Source: Nocardioides pocheonensis (GTDB lineage Bacteria > Actinomycetota > Actinomycetes > Propionibacteriales > Nocardioidaceae). Taken from it: DNA of 64,000 nucleotides. This document shows positions 26,386-35,718 of this stretch, in pieces (positions within the stretch are counted from its first letter, which is position 1; each line of letters opens with the position of its first letter). A program made the position numbers and the translations under genes. The notes below the pieces were generated by a model. The model was not told where the DNA came from. It saw only the letters and a list, made by a program, of their open reading frames with translations, and searched no databases. The stretch covers positions 14,321 to 78,320 of the forward strand of contig NZ_RJSF01000009.1 in NCBI RefSeq assembly GCF_003725535.1, given 5' to 3'.

Positions 26386-27027
26386 ATGCCCGACGACTGG
26401 CTGTCCGACGCCCGCACCTCCTACGACGCCGACGCCTCCGGGTACGCCGACGAGGTGCGCGGCCTCCTCGACGAGCACCCCTTCCTCCGCTTGAGCCTCG
26501 CCTGGCTGGCCGAGCACGTGCGCGACGTCGGAGGGGGTCCGGTCGCGGACGTCGGCTGCGGCCCCGGTCACGTCACCCGCTACCTCCACGATCTCGGCCT
26601 GGACGCCTTCGGCATCGACCTGTCCCCCGAGATGGTCGAGCTCGCGCGGCGCGACCACCCCGGCCTGCGGTTCGAGGTCGGCTCGATGACCGACCTCGAC
26701 CTGCCCGACGACGCGGTCGCCGGCGTGCTCGCCTTCTGGTCGGTGATCCACGTGCCCGACCCCGTCGTACCGACGGTCTTCGCGCAGTTCCGCCGCGTGC
26801 TCCGCCCCGGCGGCCCGCTGCTCGTCGGCTTCCACGTCGGCGACCGGACGATCCGCTCGACGCAGGGCTACACCGGCCGCGAGATCGGCGTCGACAGCCA
26901 CCGGCGCCGCCCCGAGCAGGTGTCCCGCTGGCTGCGCGACGCCGGGTTCACCATCGACGGCGAGCTCCTCATGCGCCCGTACGACGACGTCCCGGGCGCG
27001 ATCGTCTTCGCCACCAGCCCCGCCTGA
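26386..27027 (+). CDS. Class I SAM-dependent methyltransferase
   Basis: 213 aa. Motif I VADVGCGPGHVTRYL, post-I GIDLSPEMVELAR, motif II VLAFWSVIHV, motif III VLRPGGPLLVGFH. Small-molecule methyltransferase of the Methyltransf_11/25 type; acceptor unknown. The ATG at 26386 has TACCAT six bases upstream and no Shine-Dalgarno, so it is probably leaderless. It ends 3 nt from the convergent amidase gene. Confidence 0.85.
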   Translation: MPDDWLSDARTSYDADASGYADEVRGLLDEHPFLRLSLAWLAEHVRDVGGGPVADVGCGPGHVTRYLHDLGLDAFGIDLSPEMVELARRDHPGLRFEVGSMTDLDLPDDAVAGVLAFWSVIHVPDPVVPTVFAQFRRVLRPGGPLLVGFHVGDRTIRSTQGYTGREIGVDSHRRRPEQVSRWLRDAGFTIDGELLMRPYDDVPGAIVFATSPA

Positions 27028-27030
27028 GGC

Positions 27031-28701
27031 TCACGTCGTGCAGCTGACCCGCTTCTTCACCAGCGAGCACTGCACGGTGCGCGTCGCCCGACTCTGTTGC
27101 CCGTCGGTGAGCGTCACGGTGTAGCTGCCCTTCGCGGCGTACGTGACACTCACCGGCGATCCAGAGGCGCCCTTGCCGTTCCCGAAGGTCCAGGTGAGCG
27201 TCGGCGTGCCCTGCCCCGCGAAGGTGCAGGTGGCGCCGCTGCACGACGCCGACGTGATCGTCGCAGGCGTGGTGACCGTGACCGGGCCGGCGGAGGCGGA
27301 GGTGCCGCAGCCCACGCTGTTGCACGCCCGCACGGCGTAGTAGTAGCTCCCCGCGGCCGGCTTGTCGGTCGCGCTGGTCGCGCTGCCGCTGTAGATCGGC
27401 GTGGTCGACGTCGAGACGGTCGACGTCGCGCCCCGGAAGACTTCGTACCGGCTGATCGCCGCTCCTCCGTCGCTGGTGGGCGCGGTCCACGAGAGCGCGA
27501 CCGACCCTGCGCCGCCCGAGGCGGTCAGGCTCGACGGGGCCGCGGGCGCGGTCGCGGTCGAGCCGGCCATCCGGCTCGCGACGTCGCTGCGGATCGTGGG
27601 CAGCTGGGCGTACAGGTTGCCGCCGGGACACGCGGTCGCCTCCCAGTCGCGGTGACCGGAGATGGTCGCGACGTCCTTGGCGGCGCCCGTGACCGGGTTG
27701 ACGTAGTGGACGCTGCCGGTCGGCTTCAGCCCGTGGCGGGTCGCGAGCGAAGCGAGGAGGCCCTCGAGGCCGTCGACCGCCGCCGTCGGCGGCGTGGTGC
27801 TGCCCGAGCACGCCGTGGTCGGCTCGTAGCAGCCCATCAGCGCGACGCCGGCGTTGCCGGAGTTGTAGTTCGCCACGTGTGCGCCGGTGACGACCTGGTC
27901 CGTGCTCGTCTGGTGGGCGAAGTCCGAGCCGTCGCCGCCGTCGTACAGGCAGGACCGGCTGGTGTGTCCGGAGTTTCGGCCTTCGTAGACCACGCCGTGG
28001 CCGTCCACGAGGTACTGGTAGCCGATGTCGGACCACCCGTTGGTCTGCACGTGGTAGCTGTAGATCGCGCGGACCGTCGCGCCGTAGTCCTGGGTGAGGT
28101 CGTTCGAGCCGGCGGTGTGGTGCACGGTCAGCGCCTGCAGGGGGAAGTAGGTCTGCGTGTCGCCCTTCGCCCACCCGCTCAGGGACTCGTCAGCACCCCA
28201 GTCCGCGCGCGACCGGCACGACGCGGAGGCGGACGCGGCGTCCGACCGGGCCTTGCCGACGGTGAGGGTCGGGCCGTCGGTCGTGTTGATCGCCGCCGCC
28301 CGCCAGTGGCTCGCGCCCGCCGGCAGGTTGCGCACCTGGTACGCCGTGGCGCGGTCCACGCTGACCAGGGCCCCGGTGAAGTGACCCGTGGACTGCGCTC
28401 CGTCCTGGTCGAGGTCCTGCCAGGCGGTCCACGCGCCGTCGACGCGGAACCGCGCCTGCCCGTACGCCGAGGGGTCGTGGGCCTCGAGCGGCGCACCCGA
28501 GGGCAGGTCCGCGACGAGTCCGAAGTACTCGATCGGGAAGCCCACGGCGACCGCGCCCACGCCGACCGGACGGGTGTCGTTGAGAGCACGGTGGCTGCTC
28601 ACGGCGTACGCCGCGGGAACGGCGGCAAGGACCACCGAGGCGAGCAGCGTGGCGACGGCGACCGCTGCGGCGCGTGCGAGGAAGGGGCGGTGAGGAGACA
28701 T
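27031..28701 (-). CDS. Secreted peptidoglycan-recognition/N-acetylmuramoyl-L-alanine amidase
   Basis: 556 aa. Signal peptide (1-34, ending VPAAYAVS). PGRP/amidase_2 domain in the middle: RADWGADES, LTVHHTAGSNDL, DIGYQYLVDGHGVVYEGR, GCYEP, SGHRDWEATACPGG, with the zinc His/His and catalytic residues. Then a fibronectin type III domain (PSSLTASGG...AVRACNSVGCG) and a PKD-like C-terminal domain with paired cysteines. It cleaves stem peptides from the glycan. GGAAGG precedes the ATG at 28701. Confidence 0.87.
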   Translation of the reverse strand: MSPHRPFLARAAAVAVATLLASVVLAAVPAAYAVSSHRALNDTRPVGVGAVAVGFPIEYFGLVADLPSGAPLEAHDPSAYGQARFRVDGAWTAWQDLDQDGAQSTGHFTGALVSVDRATAYQVRNLPAGASHWRAAAINTTDGPTLTVGKARSDAASASASCRSRADWGADESLSGWAKGDTQTYFPLQALTVHHTAGSNDLTQDYGATVRAIYSYHVQTNGWSDIGYQYLVDGHGVVYEGRNSGHTSRSCLYDGGDGSDFAHQTSTDQVVTGAHVANYNSGNAGVALMGCYEPTTACSGSTTPPTAAVDGLEGLLASLATRHGLKPTGSVHYVNPVTGAAKDVATISGHRDWEATACPGGNLYAQLPTIRSDVASRMAGSTATAPAAPSSLTASGGAGSVALSWTAPTSDGGAAISRYEVFRGATSTVSTSTTPIYSGSATSATDKPAAGSYYYAVRACNSVGCGTSASAGPVTVTTPATITSASCSGATCTFAGQGTPTLTWTFGNGKGASGSPVSVTYAAKGSYTVTLTDGQQSRATRTVQCSLVKKRVSCTT

Positions 28702-28932
28702 CAGGGGCCTTCCGAGGCGAGTGTGGACCCGACGGGAAAGCCACCATCCGACGAAAGGCCGAACCCGGTCCCCCCACTGGGCCGAAGGAGCCATCGTAGG
28801 TGACTTTCGGCCCGATACCCACCGATCGTGAGGACCTCGCTCGAGACGAGCGCGACCTGACCGACCACCCGCACGGGGCATACCGGGGAGCAGCCCCCGC
28901 CCCTACAGTCGCGGTGGGAGGAAGGGGCGCAC

Positions 28933-30072
28933 ATGCGGGTGCTCGTGCTCGGCGCGGGGTTCGGCGGTCTCGAGCTCAGCACGCGTCTCTCCGAGGCGCT
29001 CGGCGACGACGTCGAGGTCACCCTGCTCGACAAGGCCGACGGCTTCGTCTTCGGGTTCTCCAAGCTCGACGTGATGTTCGGCCGGACCACCGCGCCGGCG
29101 GTCCAGCACGCCTACCGCGACCTCGCCCGGCCCGGCGTACGGTTCGTGCAGACCGAGGTCCTCGCCATCGACCCGGTCGCCCGCGCCGTGAAGACCGATG
29201 CCGGCACGTTCGAGGGTGACGTCCTGGTGATCGCCCTCGGGGCGGACCTCGACCCCGCCGCGACCCCGGGGCTGGTCGAGTGCGGCCACGAGTTCTACAC
29301 CGTCGCCGGCGCGTTCGCTCTCCGCGAGGTGCTGGAGCGGTTCGACGGAGGACGCGTCGTCGTCGGCGTCACCTCGACGCCGTTCAAGTGCCCGCCGGCA
29401 CCGAGCGAGGCTGCCCTGCTGGTGCACGACCACCTCCTCCGACGCGGCCTGCGCGACCGCAGCGAGGTCGCCCTGGTGATGCCGTTCGGCATACCGATCC
29501 CGCCGTCGCCGGCCGCGTCCCGCGCGCTGCTGGACGCCTTCGCCGAGCGCGGCATCGCCTGGCACCCGGAGCGACTCGTTCGCTCCCTCGACCCGGACCG
29601 CCGTGTCGCGGTCACGGCCGAGGGCGACGAGCTGCCGTTCGACCTCTTCCTCGGCGTACCGAAGCACTGCGCGCCCCAGGTCGTCGCCGACTCCGGCCTG
29701 TGCGTCGACGGCTGGATCCCGGTCGACCCCGCGACCCTCGAGACGGCGTACCCGGGCGTCTACGCCGTCGGCGACGTCACCAGCGTCGGCACCCCGAAGG
29801 CCGGCGTCTTCTCCGAGCGCCAGGCCGCGGTCGTCGCCGACGAGATCATCGCCCGCGCCAGCGGCGGCCGCTTCGAGCCGTACGACGGCCGCGGCATCTG
29901 CTACCTGGAGTTCGGCAACGACGAGGTCGCCCGCGTCGACGTCACGTTCCTCCCGGGCCGGGCGCCGTCGGGCGACTTCGACGCGGCGTCCGACGAGCTC
30001 GCGGCCGACAAGGCGGAGTTCGGCACCAGCCGGATCCGGCGCTGGTTCGGCCGGGAGTGGTCGGCGCACTGA
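28933..30072 (+). CDS. NAD(P)/FAD-dependent oxidoreductase (sulfide:quinone reductase/FCSD-like)
   Basis: 379 aa. FAD-binding GAGFGGLE at the N-terminus, FKCPPAPSEAALLVHD in the middle (a Cys-Pro-Pro motif as in SQR/FCSD relatives), and YAVGDVTSVGTPKAG for the second FAD contact. No transmembrane segment. Only one of the redox cysteines of true SQR is clear, so sulfide oxidation is not assigned. A strong AGGAAGGGG site precedes the ATG. Confidence 0.83.
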   Translation: MRVLVLGAGFGGLELSTRLSEALGDDVEVTLLDKADGFVFGFSKLDVMFGRTTAPAVQHAYRDLARPGVRFVQTEVLAIDPVARAVKTDAGTFEGDVLVIALGADLDPAATPGLVECGHEFYTVAGAFALREVLERFDGGRVVVGVTSTPFKCPPAPSEAALLVHDHLLRRGLRDRSEVALVMPFGIPIPPSPAASRALLDAFAERGIAWHPERLVRSLDPDRRVAVTAEGDELPFDLFLGVPKHCAPQVVADSGLCVDGWIPVDPATLETAYPGVYAVGDVTSVGTPKAGVFSERQAAVVADEIIARASGGRFEPYDGRGICYLEFGNDEVARVDVTFLPGRAPSGDFDAASDELAADKAEFGTSRIRRWFGREWSAH

Positions 30073-30177
30073 GCCGACCCTTCGCCCTGCTGTCGGGCCA
30101 TCGGTGACGACACCGGGCTGCCTGCGGTCGGGTCCACGCCGACCACGGCGAGCCAAGGGCTGACGGCGAAATCCGTC

Positions 30178-30210
30178 GGGAACCAGGACTGCCGCTCGCG
30201 CCTCGTAGGG
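30178..30210 (+). promoter_or_regulatory. Possible ECF-type promoter
   Basis: GGGAACC at 30178-30184 and CGTAGG at 30204-30209, 19 nt apart, 30 nt upstream of the ECF sigma start. This resembles the GGAAC/CGT pair used by many autoregulated ECF factors; spacing is a little long. Confidence 0.35.
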
Positions 30211-30239
30211 ATGAGACTCGAACCGGACGGAGGTGGCTC

Positions 30240-30728
30240 ATGCGCGACGCGGTCGACCTCCACGAGCTGTTCGACGCGGCGTACGCGCGCCTGGTCGTCC
30301 AGCTCTACGCGATCTGCGGCGACATGGCCGACGCCGAGGACGCCGTCCAGGACGCCTTCGTCACCGCGATCCGCAAGCAGCGTCAGCTCCAGCACGTCAG
30401 CAACCCCGAGGCCTGGGTCCGCACGGTCGCGGTGAGCCGGGTGCGGGGCGGCTGGCGGCACGCGGCCGTCGTACGCCGCTACCAGCCGCGGGTGCCCGGG
30501 CCGCAGACGCCCGTCGAGGTCGGGCCGGAGCACGTCGCGATCGTGACGGCGTTGTCCGACCTCGACGTCGACCAGCGCATCGTGGTCGTGCTGCACCACC
30601 TGGTCGACCTCGGCACCGCGGAGATCGCCGCGGAGCTCGGGATCCCCGAGGGGACGGTCAAGTCGCGGTTGGCCCGCGCGCGGGCGCGGCTCGCAGCGCT
30701 GTTGGAGGAGGAGCCTCGTCATGCTTGA
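30240..30728 (+). CDS. ECF RNA polymerase sigma factor (SigE-like)
   Basis: 162 aa. Region 2: LYAICGDMADAEDAVQDAFVTAIR; region 4: VVLHHLVDLGTAEIAAELGIPEGTVKSRLARARARL. GGAGG ribosome site just upstream. The last 8 nt overlap the following membrane-anchored gene, so the two are translationally coupled. The partner is a candidate regulator of this sigma factor. Confidence 0.87.
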   Translation: MRDAVDLHELFDAAYARLVVQLYAICGDMADAEDAVQDAFVTAIRKQRQLQHVSNPEAWVRTVAVSRVRGGWRHAAVVRRYQPRVPGPQTPVEVGPEHVAIVTALSDLDVDQRIVVVLHHLVDLGTAEIAAELGIPEGTVKSRLARARARLAALLEEEPRHA

Positions 30729-32085
30729 TCTCCAGCCGCTGACCCGCCTGCGCGAGCAGGTCCAGCCGCCGTCGTACGACGCACTCACCGACACCGCGCG
30801 CCGCCGCGACCGTCGCGCCGTCGTCCTCACGGCAGCGGGATCCGCCGCCGTCGTCCTCGCCGTCGCCGCGGGCGCCCTGGTGGCCGCCCGGGGCGAACCC
30901 GACTCCGCGCCCGCACCGGTGATCACGCCGACCCCGACCCCGACTCCGTCGCCCACGCCATCCCCGACGCATCACTCGGCGACCTCGATGACGCCGCGCG
31001 AGGTCGTGCTGTCCGACAACGCGCACCTGCAGTGGACCGCTGTGTCCGCCGACGACCCGGACTTCCGGGTCTCGGTCTGGGAGGCGGTGTGCACGTGGTG
31101 TCCCCGGTCGCCACGCGACTCGCGGTTCGCCCATCCGTCGTTCCTGGGCATGGCGATCACGAAGGACGGGTTCGCCACCGCGACGTACCGGCACACAGGT
31201 CCGCTCGAGTTCGAGGAGGGCGGACTGCGCCCGGTCCACGTGGTGTCGCCCGGGCCCGGACTGCTGCTGCTCGTGGACGGCTCGAACGGCGGCGTGTGGC
31301 TGGTGCGCGACGACGGGACGGTCACCCATGAGGCAGAGTCGACTGACGCGACGCCGACCGGCGACCCGCGGGCCTGGTTCGTCTGCCAGACCGGCTACGA
31401 CCACCCGCCCTGGGTGAATCCGCCCATCCCCTCGACCACGTGGTGCAAGCTCGATCCCGACGCGAACACCGTGCACGTGCTCGGCAGCTCCTGGTGGGGA
31501 ATGGACGAGATCGGGCACGACACGGTCTCCGTCGCCGGCCCGGCGTCCGGGTCCGTGCGCTGGGGGCTTCGCAACCAGAGCTTCGACCGGCTCGTCGGGT
31601 GGTGGGACGCCGGTGGCTCGCGGCACGCCAAGGACTTCGGGCCGGCGGACGCGAGCGGCGCCGTCGGCAATGCCCCGGCCGGCGTGATGTCCTACTGGGC
31701 CTGGTCCAAGGGCTCGGCGACGCTGACGGTCTACACGAGCTCCGACCAGGGCGCGTCGTGGCAGAGGTCGACGTTGCCCGCGCCGTACCGGCCGATCAGG
31801 TACTACGACTTCAAGCTCGCCTGGACGCCGGACGGCGCCCTGCTCGGGCGACAGGAGGACGCCTTCGAGGTCACCGACAGCTCTGGCAACACGGACCTCG
31901 GCATCCGGCTGTGGCGCAGCGCGTCCGGCGGCGCCTTCACCAAGGTCTACGAGGGGAACGCGGGAACTCCCGCCCCCGGGTACACCTACCCCACGCTCAC
32001 CGTCGTCGGCGGCCGGATCTGGTCGAAGGGGCTCTGGTCCGACGACGACGGCGTCACCTGGAACGCCGTCCCCCGCTGGCGCTGA
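30721..32085 (+). CDS. Membrane-anchored protein coupled to ECF sigma factor
   Basis: 454 aa. A short cytoplasmic N-terminus (about 1-35), a single membrane helix (about 36-57), a TPTPTPSPTPSP linker, and a large extracytoplasmic beta-propeller-like domain with sialidase/BNR-like strings (SSDQGASWQRST, DDDGVTWNAV). The cytoplasmic part lacks a clear ZAS zinc motif, so it is at most an atypical anti-sigma factor; the position supports that role, the sequence does not prove it. It ends 5 nt from the convergent response regulator. Confidence 0.7.
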   Translation: MLDLQPLTRLREQVQPPSYDALTDTARRRDRRAVVLTAAGSAAVVLAVAAGALVAARGEPDSAPAPVITPTPTPTPSPTPSPTHHSATSMTPREVVLSDNAHLQWTAVSADDPDFRVSVWEAVCTWCPRSPRDSRFAHPSFLGMAITKDGFATATYRHTGPLEFEEGGLRPVHVVSPGPGLLLLVDGSNGGVWLVRDDGTVTHEAESTDATPTGDPRAWFVCQTGYDHPPWVNPPIPSTTWCKLDPDANTVHVLGSSWWGMDEIGHDTVSVAGPASGSVRWGLRNQSFDRLVGWWDAGGSRHAKDFGPADASGAVGNAPAGVMSYWAWSKGSATLTVYTSSDQGASWQRSTLPAPYRPIRYYDFKLAWTPDGALLGRQEDAFEVTDSSGNTDLGIRLWRSASGGAFTKVYEGNAGTPAPGYTYPTLTVVGGRIWSKGLWSDDDGVTWNAVPRWR

Positions 32086-32090
32086 ACGGC

Positions 32091-32750
32091 TCAGCCCTTG
32101 CCGAACCCGGCCTCGCGCGCCTTCACGATCGCCTCGGCCCGGCCGTTCGCGTGCAGCTTGGCGTAGATGCCGGACACCGTGTTGCGCACGGTCTTGTTGG
32201 AGACGAAGAGCTTGCGTGCGATCGCGTCGTTGCTGGCGCCGGCCGCGAGCAGGTTCAGCACCTCGCGCTCGCGCTCGGTCAGGTCGGCCAGCGTCGGGAG
32301 CGTGGGCGTTGTCGAGGCAGGGGCCTGGAACAACGAGGCCACGCGCCCGGCCAGCCGCGCGCCGAACACCATGCCGCCCTCGTGCGCCGCGCGCACTGCG
32401 CCGAGCACCTCCGTGGCGCCCGACCCCTTGAGCAGGTAGCCCGACGCTCCCGCCCGGATCGCGCTCACCACGGTGTCGTCGTCCTCGTTCATGGTCAGCA
32501 TCACGACCCGCACGTCCGGATGCGCGGCGGTGATCCGCCGCGTCGCCTCGATGCCGTCGAGCTCGCCGGGCATCTGGATGTCCATCACGACCACGTCCGG
32601 CTGCTCGGTCGCGACCAGCGCCAGGGCCTCCGCGGCGTCGGCGGCCTGGCCGACGACGTGGGTGCCCTCCATCGCGGTGAGCAGGGAGACCAGCCCGTCC
32701 CGCACGATCGCGTGGTCGTCGACGACGACCACCCCGATGCTGTCGCTCAT
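32091..32750 (-). CDS. NarL/FixJ-type response regulator
   Basis: 219 aa. Receiver with VVVDDHAIVRDG acidic pair, phospho-acceptor Asp in VVVMDIQMPG, and SGYLLKG Lys. C-terminal LuxR HTH: LTEREREVLNLLAAGASNDAIARKLFVSNKTVRNTVSGIYAKL. The ATG overlaps the kinase stop (ATGA). Target genes unknown. Confidence 0.88.
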   Translation of the reverse strand: MSDSIGVVVVDDHAIVRDGLVSLLTAMEGTHVVGQAADAAEALALVATEQPDVVVMDIQMPGELDGIEATRRITAAHPDVRVVMLTMNEDDDTVVSAIRAGASGYLLKGSGATEVLGAVRAAHEGGMVFGARLAGRVASLFQAPASTTPTLPTLADLTEREREVLNLLAAGASNDAIARKLFVSNKTVRNTVSGIYAKLHANGRAEAIVKAREAGFGKG

Positions 32751-34837
32751 GCCCCGTCCTTCCCGTTGACTCCCAGCGGCAGCACCGCCCGGACGACCGT
32801 CCCACCCGACGGCGGGCAGCTGACCTCGGTGTGCCCGCCCAGCTCGGCCGCACGCTCGCGCACCGACAGCAGGCCGACCCCGGCCTGCACGTCCGCGCCG
32901 ATGCCGACCCCGTCGTCGGCGATCTCCACCACCAGCTCTGTACCCGTCCGCTCCAGCCGCACCCGCGCCGAGCCGGCCTGCGCGTGCCGCGCGACGTTGG
33001 TCAGCGACTCGGCGACGATCCGGTACGCCGCGACCTCGACCGCGGCCGACAGCGTGCCGAGGTCGGCCGCCTCCACGGACACCGGCAGCTGCTGGTGCTC
33101 GGCGAGCTGGCGCACGGCTCCGACGAGGCCGCGGTCGTCGAGGGCCGGGGGCCGCAGCTCGTGCACGAGGCGGCGTACGTCGGCGACGATCTCCTGCACG
33201 TGGTCGCGCACCGTGTCGATCTGCGCGGTCGCGCCGTCCGGGTCGGACGACACGAGCAGCCGCGCGGTCTCGAGCTGGTAGACGACGCCGGCCATCGCCG
33301 GACCCAGGCCGTCGTGCAGGTCGCGCCGGATCCGCCGGCGCTCCTCCTCGCGCGTGGTCACCAATCGCTCGCGGATCGCCTGCAGCTCGTCGGCGAGCCG
33401 GCTCGTGCGGGCGGCGGTCGCGGCCTGCCGCACCAGGTCGCCGAGCAGCTTCTCGTCCCGGCTGGACAGCCGGCTGCGCATCCCGCGCGCCGGCAGCACC
33501 AGCCGGCCGACCTCGGCCTCGCGGTAGGTGATCGGCAGCATGCGGGTCTGCGTCGGCCGGTCGCCGTACGTCGCGGTGAGCCGCTCGCCGCCGGGGCGGT
33601 CGACCTCGACGGCGACATACCCGATCCCGAAGGCGTCGGCGACCGCCTGTGCGACCGCGGCGAGCTGGGCCGGTCCGTCCTCGATCGACTCCAGGCTGGC
33701 CGCGAGGCCGGCCATCACGTCGTACCGGTTGCCGCGGCTGCCGAGCACCCAGCCCTGCACCAGGCGGGACAACCGCTGTCGCAGCGGCCCGTACGCGAGC
33801 GCGGTGACCAGCAGCACGACCGTGACCAGCTGGCGCTGGCCGAGGTCGCCGAGCGCGTGCGAGAGCAGGGCGACGACGAGCAGGTCGACCCCGAGCAGGC
33901 TCAGGGCGACGGCGCCGAGCACGAGCGTGCGGACCAGCAGGTCCTCGACCGGTACGACGGTCGGCCGCACCACCCCGACGGTCATCGCCGCGACCGGCAG
34001 CACCGCGACGGCGACGATCACCGCGTCGACGGCCGACCCGAGGTCCAGGAGGCCTACCGCCGTGAGCGTCAGCGCCATCACCAGCACGGCCCAGATCAGC
34101 CAGCGCATCCGGTCGCGGTCGGCGGCCGTCGACCGCCGGTAGCGCAGCACGGCGCTGACCATCGCGAACAGGAAGCCCGCGATGGTCAGCACTCCGGTCA
34201 CCGGCCGGAGGCCGTCGGCCGAGGCGAGCGGCGACAGCGTCAGGTAGTTGAGGTCGACCTCGGGTGGCAGGTGCGCGACGTCGGGCGCGTTGGTCGCAGG
34301 CGTGAGCACCACCAGCGCGGCGGCCACGACCATGCCGCCGAGCGCCGCGATGCCGAGGCGACCCAGCCAGCCCGGGAGGAACCGGCCGGTCGGGAAGATG
34401 AGGAGCAGCAGCGCGATGCTGAGCGGGAGCACGGAGCCGAAGCGGTTCAGGAACCACAGCGCGAGGTTCGCCCCAGGATCGATCCCGTCGGCGCTGATCG
34501 ACACGCGCACGTAGGACTGCGAGAACCCGTCCAGCACCCAGACCGCCGCGATCGGGAGCAGCGCCCAGCCGAACCGCTGCCGCGGGTCGTCCCGCGTCAC
34601 CAGCAGCGCGCACAGGGCGATCGCCAGACCGCCGACGGCGTACGTGACGCCGTACCCCTCGGCCAGGTCGGCTCCTGGCCCGTGGTCGGGCCCGGTGACG
34701 TCGAGCACGAGGGACGCGGCGACGAGCAGCAGGCTGGCGACCGCGGTCAGCCAGGCCGCGACGTACGCCGCCCGCGGCGCGCGCCGAAGGCCCGGCATCG
34801 TCGATGCCGGGCCTTCGGACGTGATGGTGGTGCTCAT
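32747..34837 (-). CDS. Membrane histidine kinase (HisKA_3)
   Basis: 696 aa. About ten N-terminal membrane helices (20-360), a GAF-like segment (about 380-480), then HisKA_3 with [21 protein letters not shown] (phospho-His in DLHDGLG) and HATPase_c with ESLTNVARHA, ADDGVGIG and GVGLLSVRERAAELGG. It partners the response regulator that follows by overlap. A 35-nt perfect palindrome lies across codons 7-18. It uses ATG at 34837, where the signal-anchor region begins. Confidence 0.86.
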   Translation of the reverse strand: MSTTITSEGPASTMPGLRRAPRAAYVAAWLTAVASLLLVAASLVLDVTGPDHGPGADLAEGYGVTYAVGGLAIALCALLVTRDDPRQRFGWALLPIAAVWVLDGFSQSYVRVSISADGIDPGANLALWFLNRFGSVLPLSIALLLLIFPTGRFLPGWLGRLGIAALGGMVVAAALVVLTPATNAPDVAHLPPEVDLNYLTLSPLASADGLRPVTGVLTIAGFLFAMVSAVLRYRRSTAADRDRMRWLIWAVLVMALTLTAVGLLDLGSAVDAVIVAVAVLPVAAMTVGVVRPTVVPVEDLLVRTLVLGAVALSLLGVDLLVVALLSHALGDLGQRQLVTVVLLVTALAYGPLRQRLSRLVQGWVLGSRGNRYDVMAGLAASLESIEDGPAQLAAVAQAVADAFGIGYVAVEVDRPGGERLTATYGDRPTQTRMLPITYREAEVGRLVLPARGMRSRLSSRDEKLLGDLVRQAATAARTSRLADELQAIRERLVTTREEERRRIRRDLHDGLGPAMAGVVYQLETARLLVSSDPDGATAQIDTVRDHVQEIVADVRRLVHELRPPALDDRGLVGAVRQLAEHQQLPVSVEAADLGTLSAAVEVAAYRIVAESLTNVARHAQAGSARVRLERTGTELVVEIADDGVGIGADVQAGVGLLSVRERAAELGGHTEVSCPPSGGTVVRAVLPLGVNGKDGA
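34784..34818. repeat. 35-nt perfect palindrome at the kinase 5' end
   Basis: Two 17-bp arms (34784-34800 and 34802-34818) around one central base. The segment encodes residues 7-18 of the kinase. It would form a strong mRNA hairpin just after the start codon. Confidence 0.75.
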
Positions 34838-34866
34838 GGGTGGTCGTACCGTAAGCCGTCGGCCGC

Positions 34867-35598
34867 TCAGGCGTTCGCGGAACGGTGCGCCCGGTCGCCG
34901 ACCAGGAAGCCCACCGAGGTGACGACGAGCCACAGCGCGGCGATCGGGCCGGCCAGGTACTCCAGGGGCGAGATGCCGACCAGCATCGCCAGACCGCCCA
35001 TGACCAGGCCGACGCGGCCGATCCAGCGCGGCACCACGGACAGGCGGCTGGTGGCGTAGACGGCCACACCGGCCAGGCCGGCGAGCACCCACACCCACGG
35101 GATGGTGCCGATCCAGTTGTTGTAGAACGACGCGGTCGAGTCGGGGATCGTCGGCCCGTCCCCGACGCCGAGCGGCATCATGATCTCGGTGTCGAGCCCG
35201 GCACCCATGACGGACACGACCGCCGTGCCGAGCAGCCCGGCGAACGCGACCGTCGGGGCGATCGAGTCACCGGCACCCCGACGGAGCCGGCGGAAGAGCC
35301 CGGCCGCGAACACGACCATGAGCACCGCGCCGAGCGTGGTGATCGAGTGGAAGGCGAACAGCACGCCCGCCTTGTGCTCGAGCGCGTTCGCGACGCCGTC
35401 GGTGGTCCCCTTGAACTCGTCGCGGTAGACGACGTCCACCATCGAGGAGGTCACGATCGTGGCGACGCCCAGGAGGCCGGCGCCCAGACCGCTCAGGGCC
35501 CACAGGCGGGAGCCGCTGGGGGTGGTGGTCGCGGTGCGGTCGTCCTCGAAGCTGAGGTCGGAGCGGACCGGGTTGCTGGTGGCGACATGAGTGGACAC
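34867..35598 (-). CDS. Hypothetical multi-pass membrane protein
   Basis: 243 aa. A polar N-terminus of about 30 residues, then six hydrophobic segments with a conserved-looking MVDVVYRDEFKGTTDGVANALEHKAG stretch split over a loop. Family not recognised. GTG start with AAAGGA upstream. It is 29 nt upstream of the kinase gene on the same strand and could belong to that operon, perhaps as a sensor accessory. Confidence 0.65.
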   Translation of the reverse strand: MSTHVATSNPVRSDLSFEDDRTATTTPSGSRLWALSGLGAGLLGVATIVTSSMVDVVYRDEFKGTTDGVANALEHKAGVLFAFHSITTLGAVLMVVFAAGLFRRLRRGAGDSIAPTVAFAGLLGTAVVSVMGAGLDTEIMMPLGVGDGPTIPDSTASFYNNWIGTIPWVWVLAGLAGVAVYATSRLSVVPRWIGRVGLVMGGLAMLVGISPLEYLAGPIAALWLVVTSVGFLVGDRAHRSANA

Positions 35599-35718
35599 GG
35601 TGTTTCCTTTCTGGTCGGCCGGGGCACGTCGCCTCCGGCAGTGGCCAAACCGTGCCGGGCCCGCTGTCCCGTTGCACAGGGACAACGGGGCAAGGGTTTG
35701 TCCCGTCGTCGTCGGCGG

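Noticed and set aside
32831-35059. 742-codon plus-strand frame antisense to the histidine kinase
   Set aside because: Shadow frame of the kinase gene; no recognisable domain.
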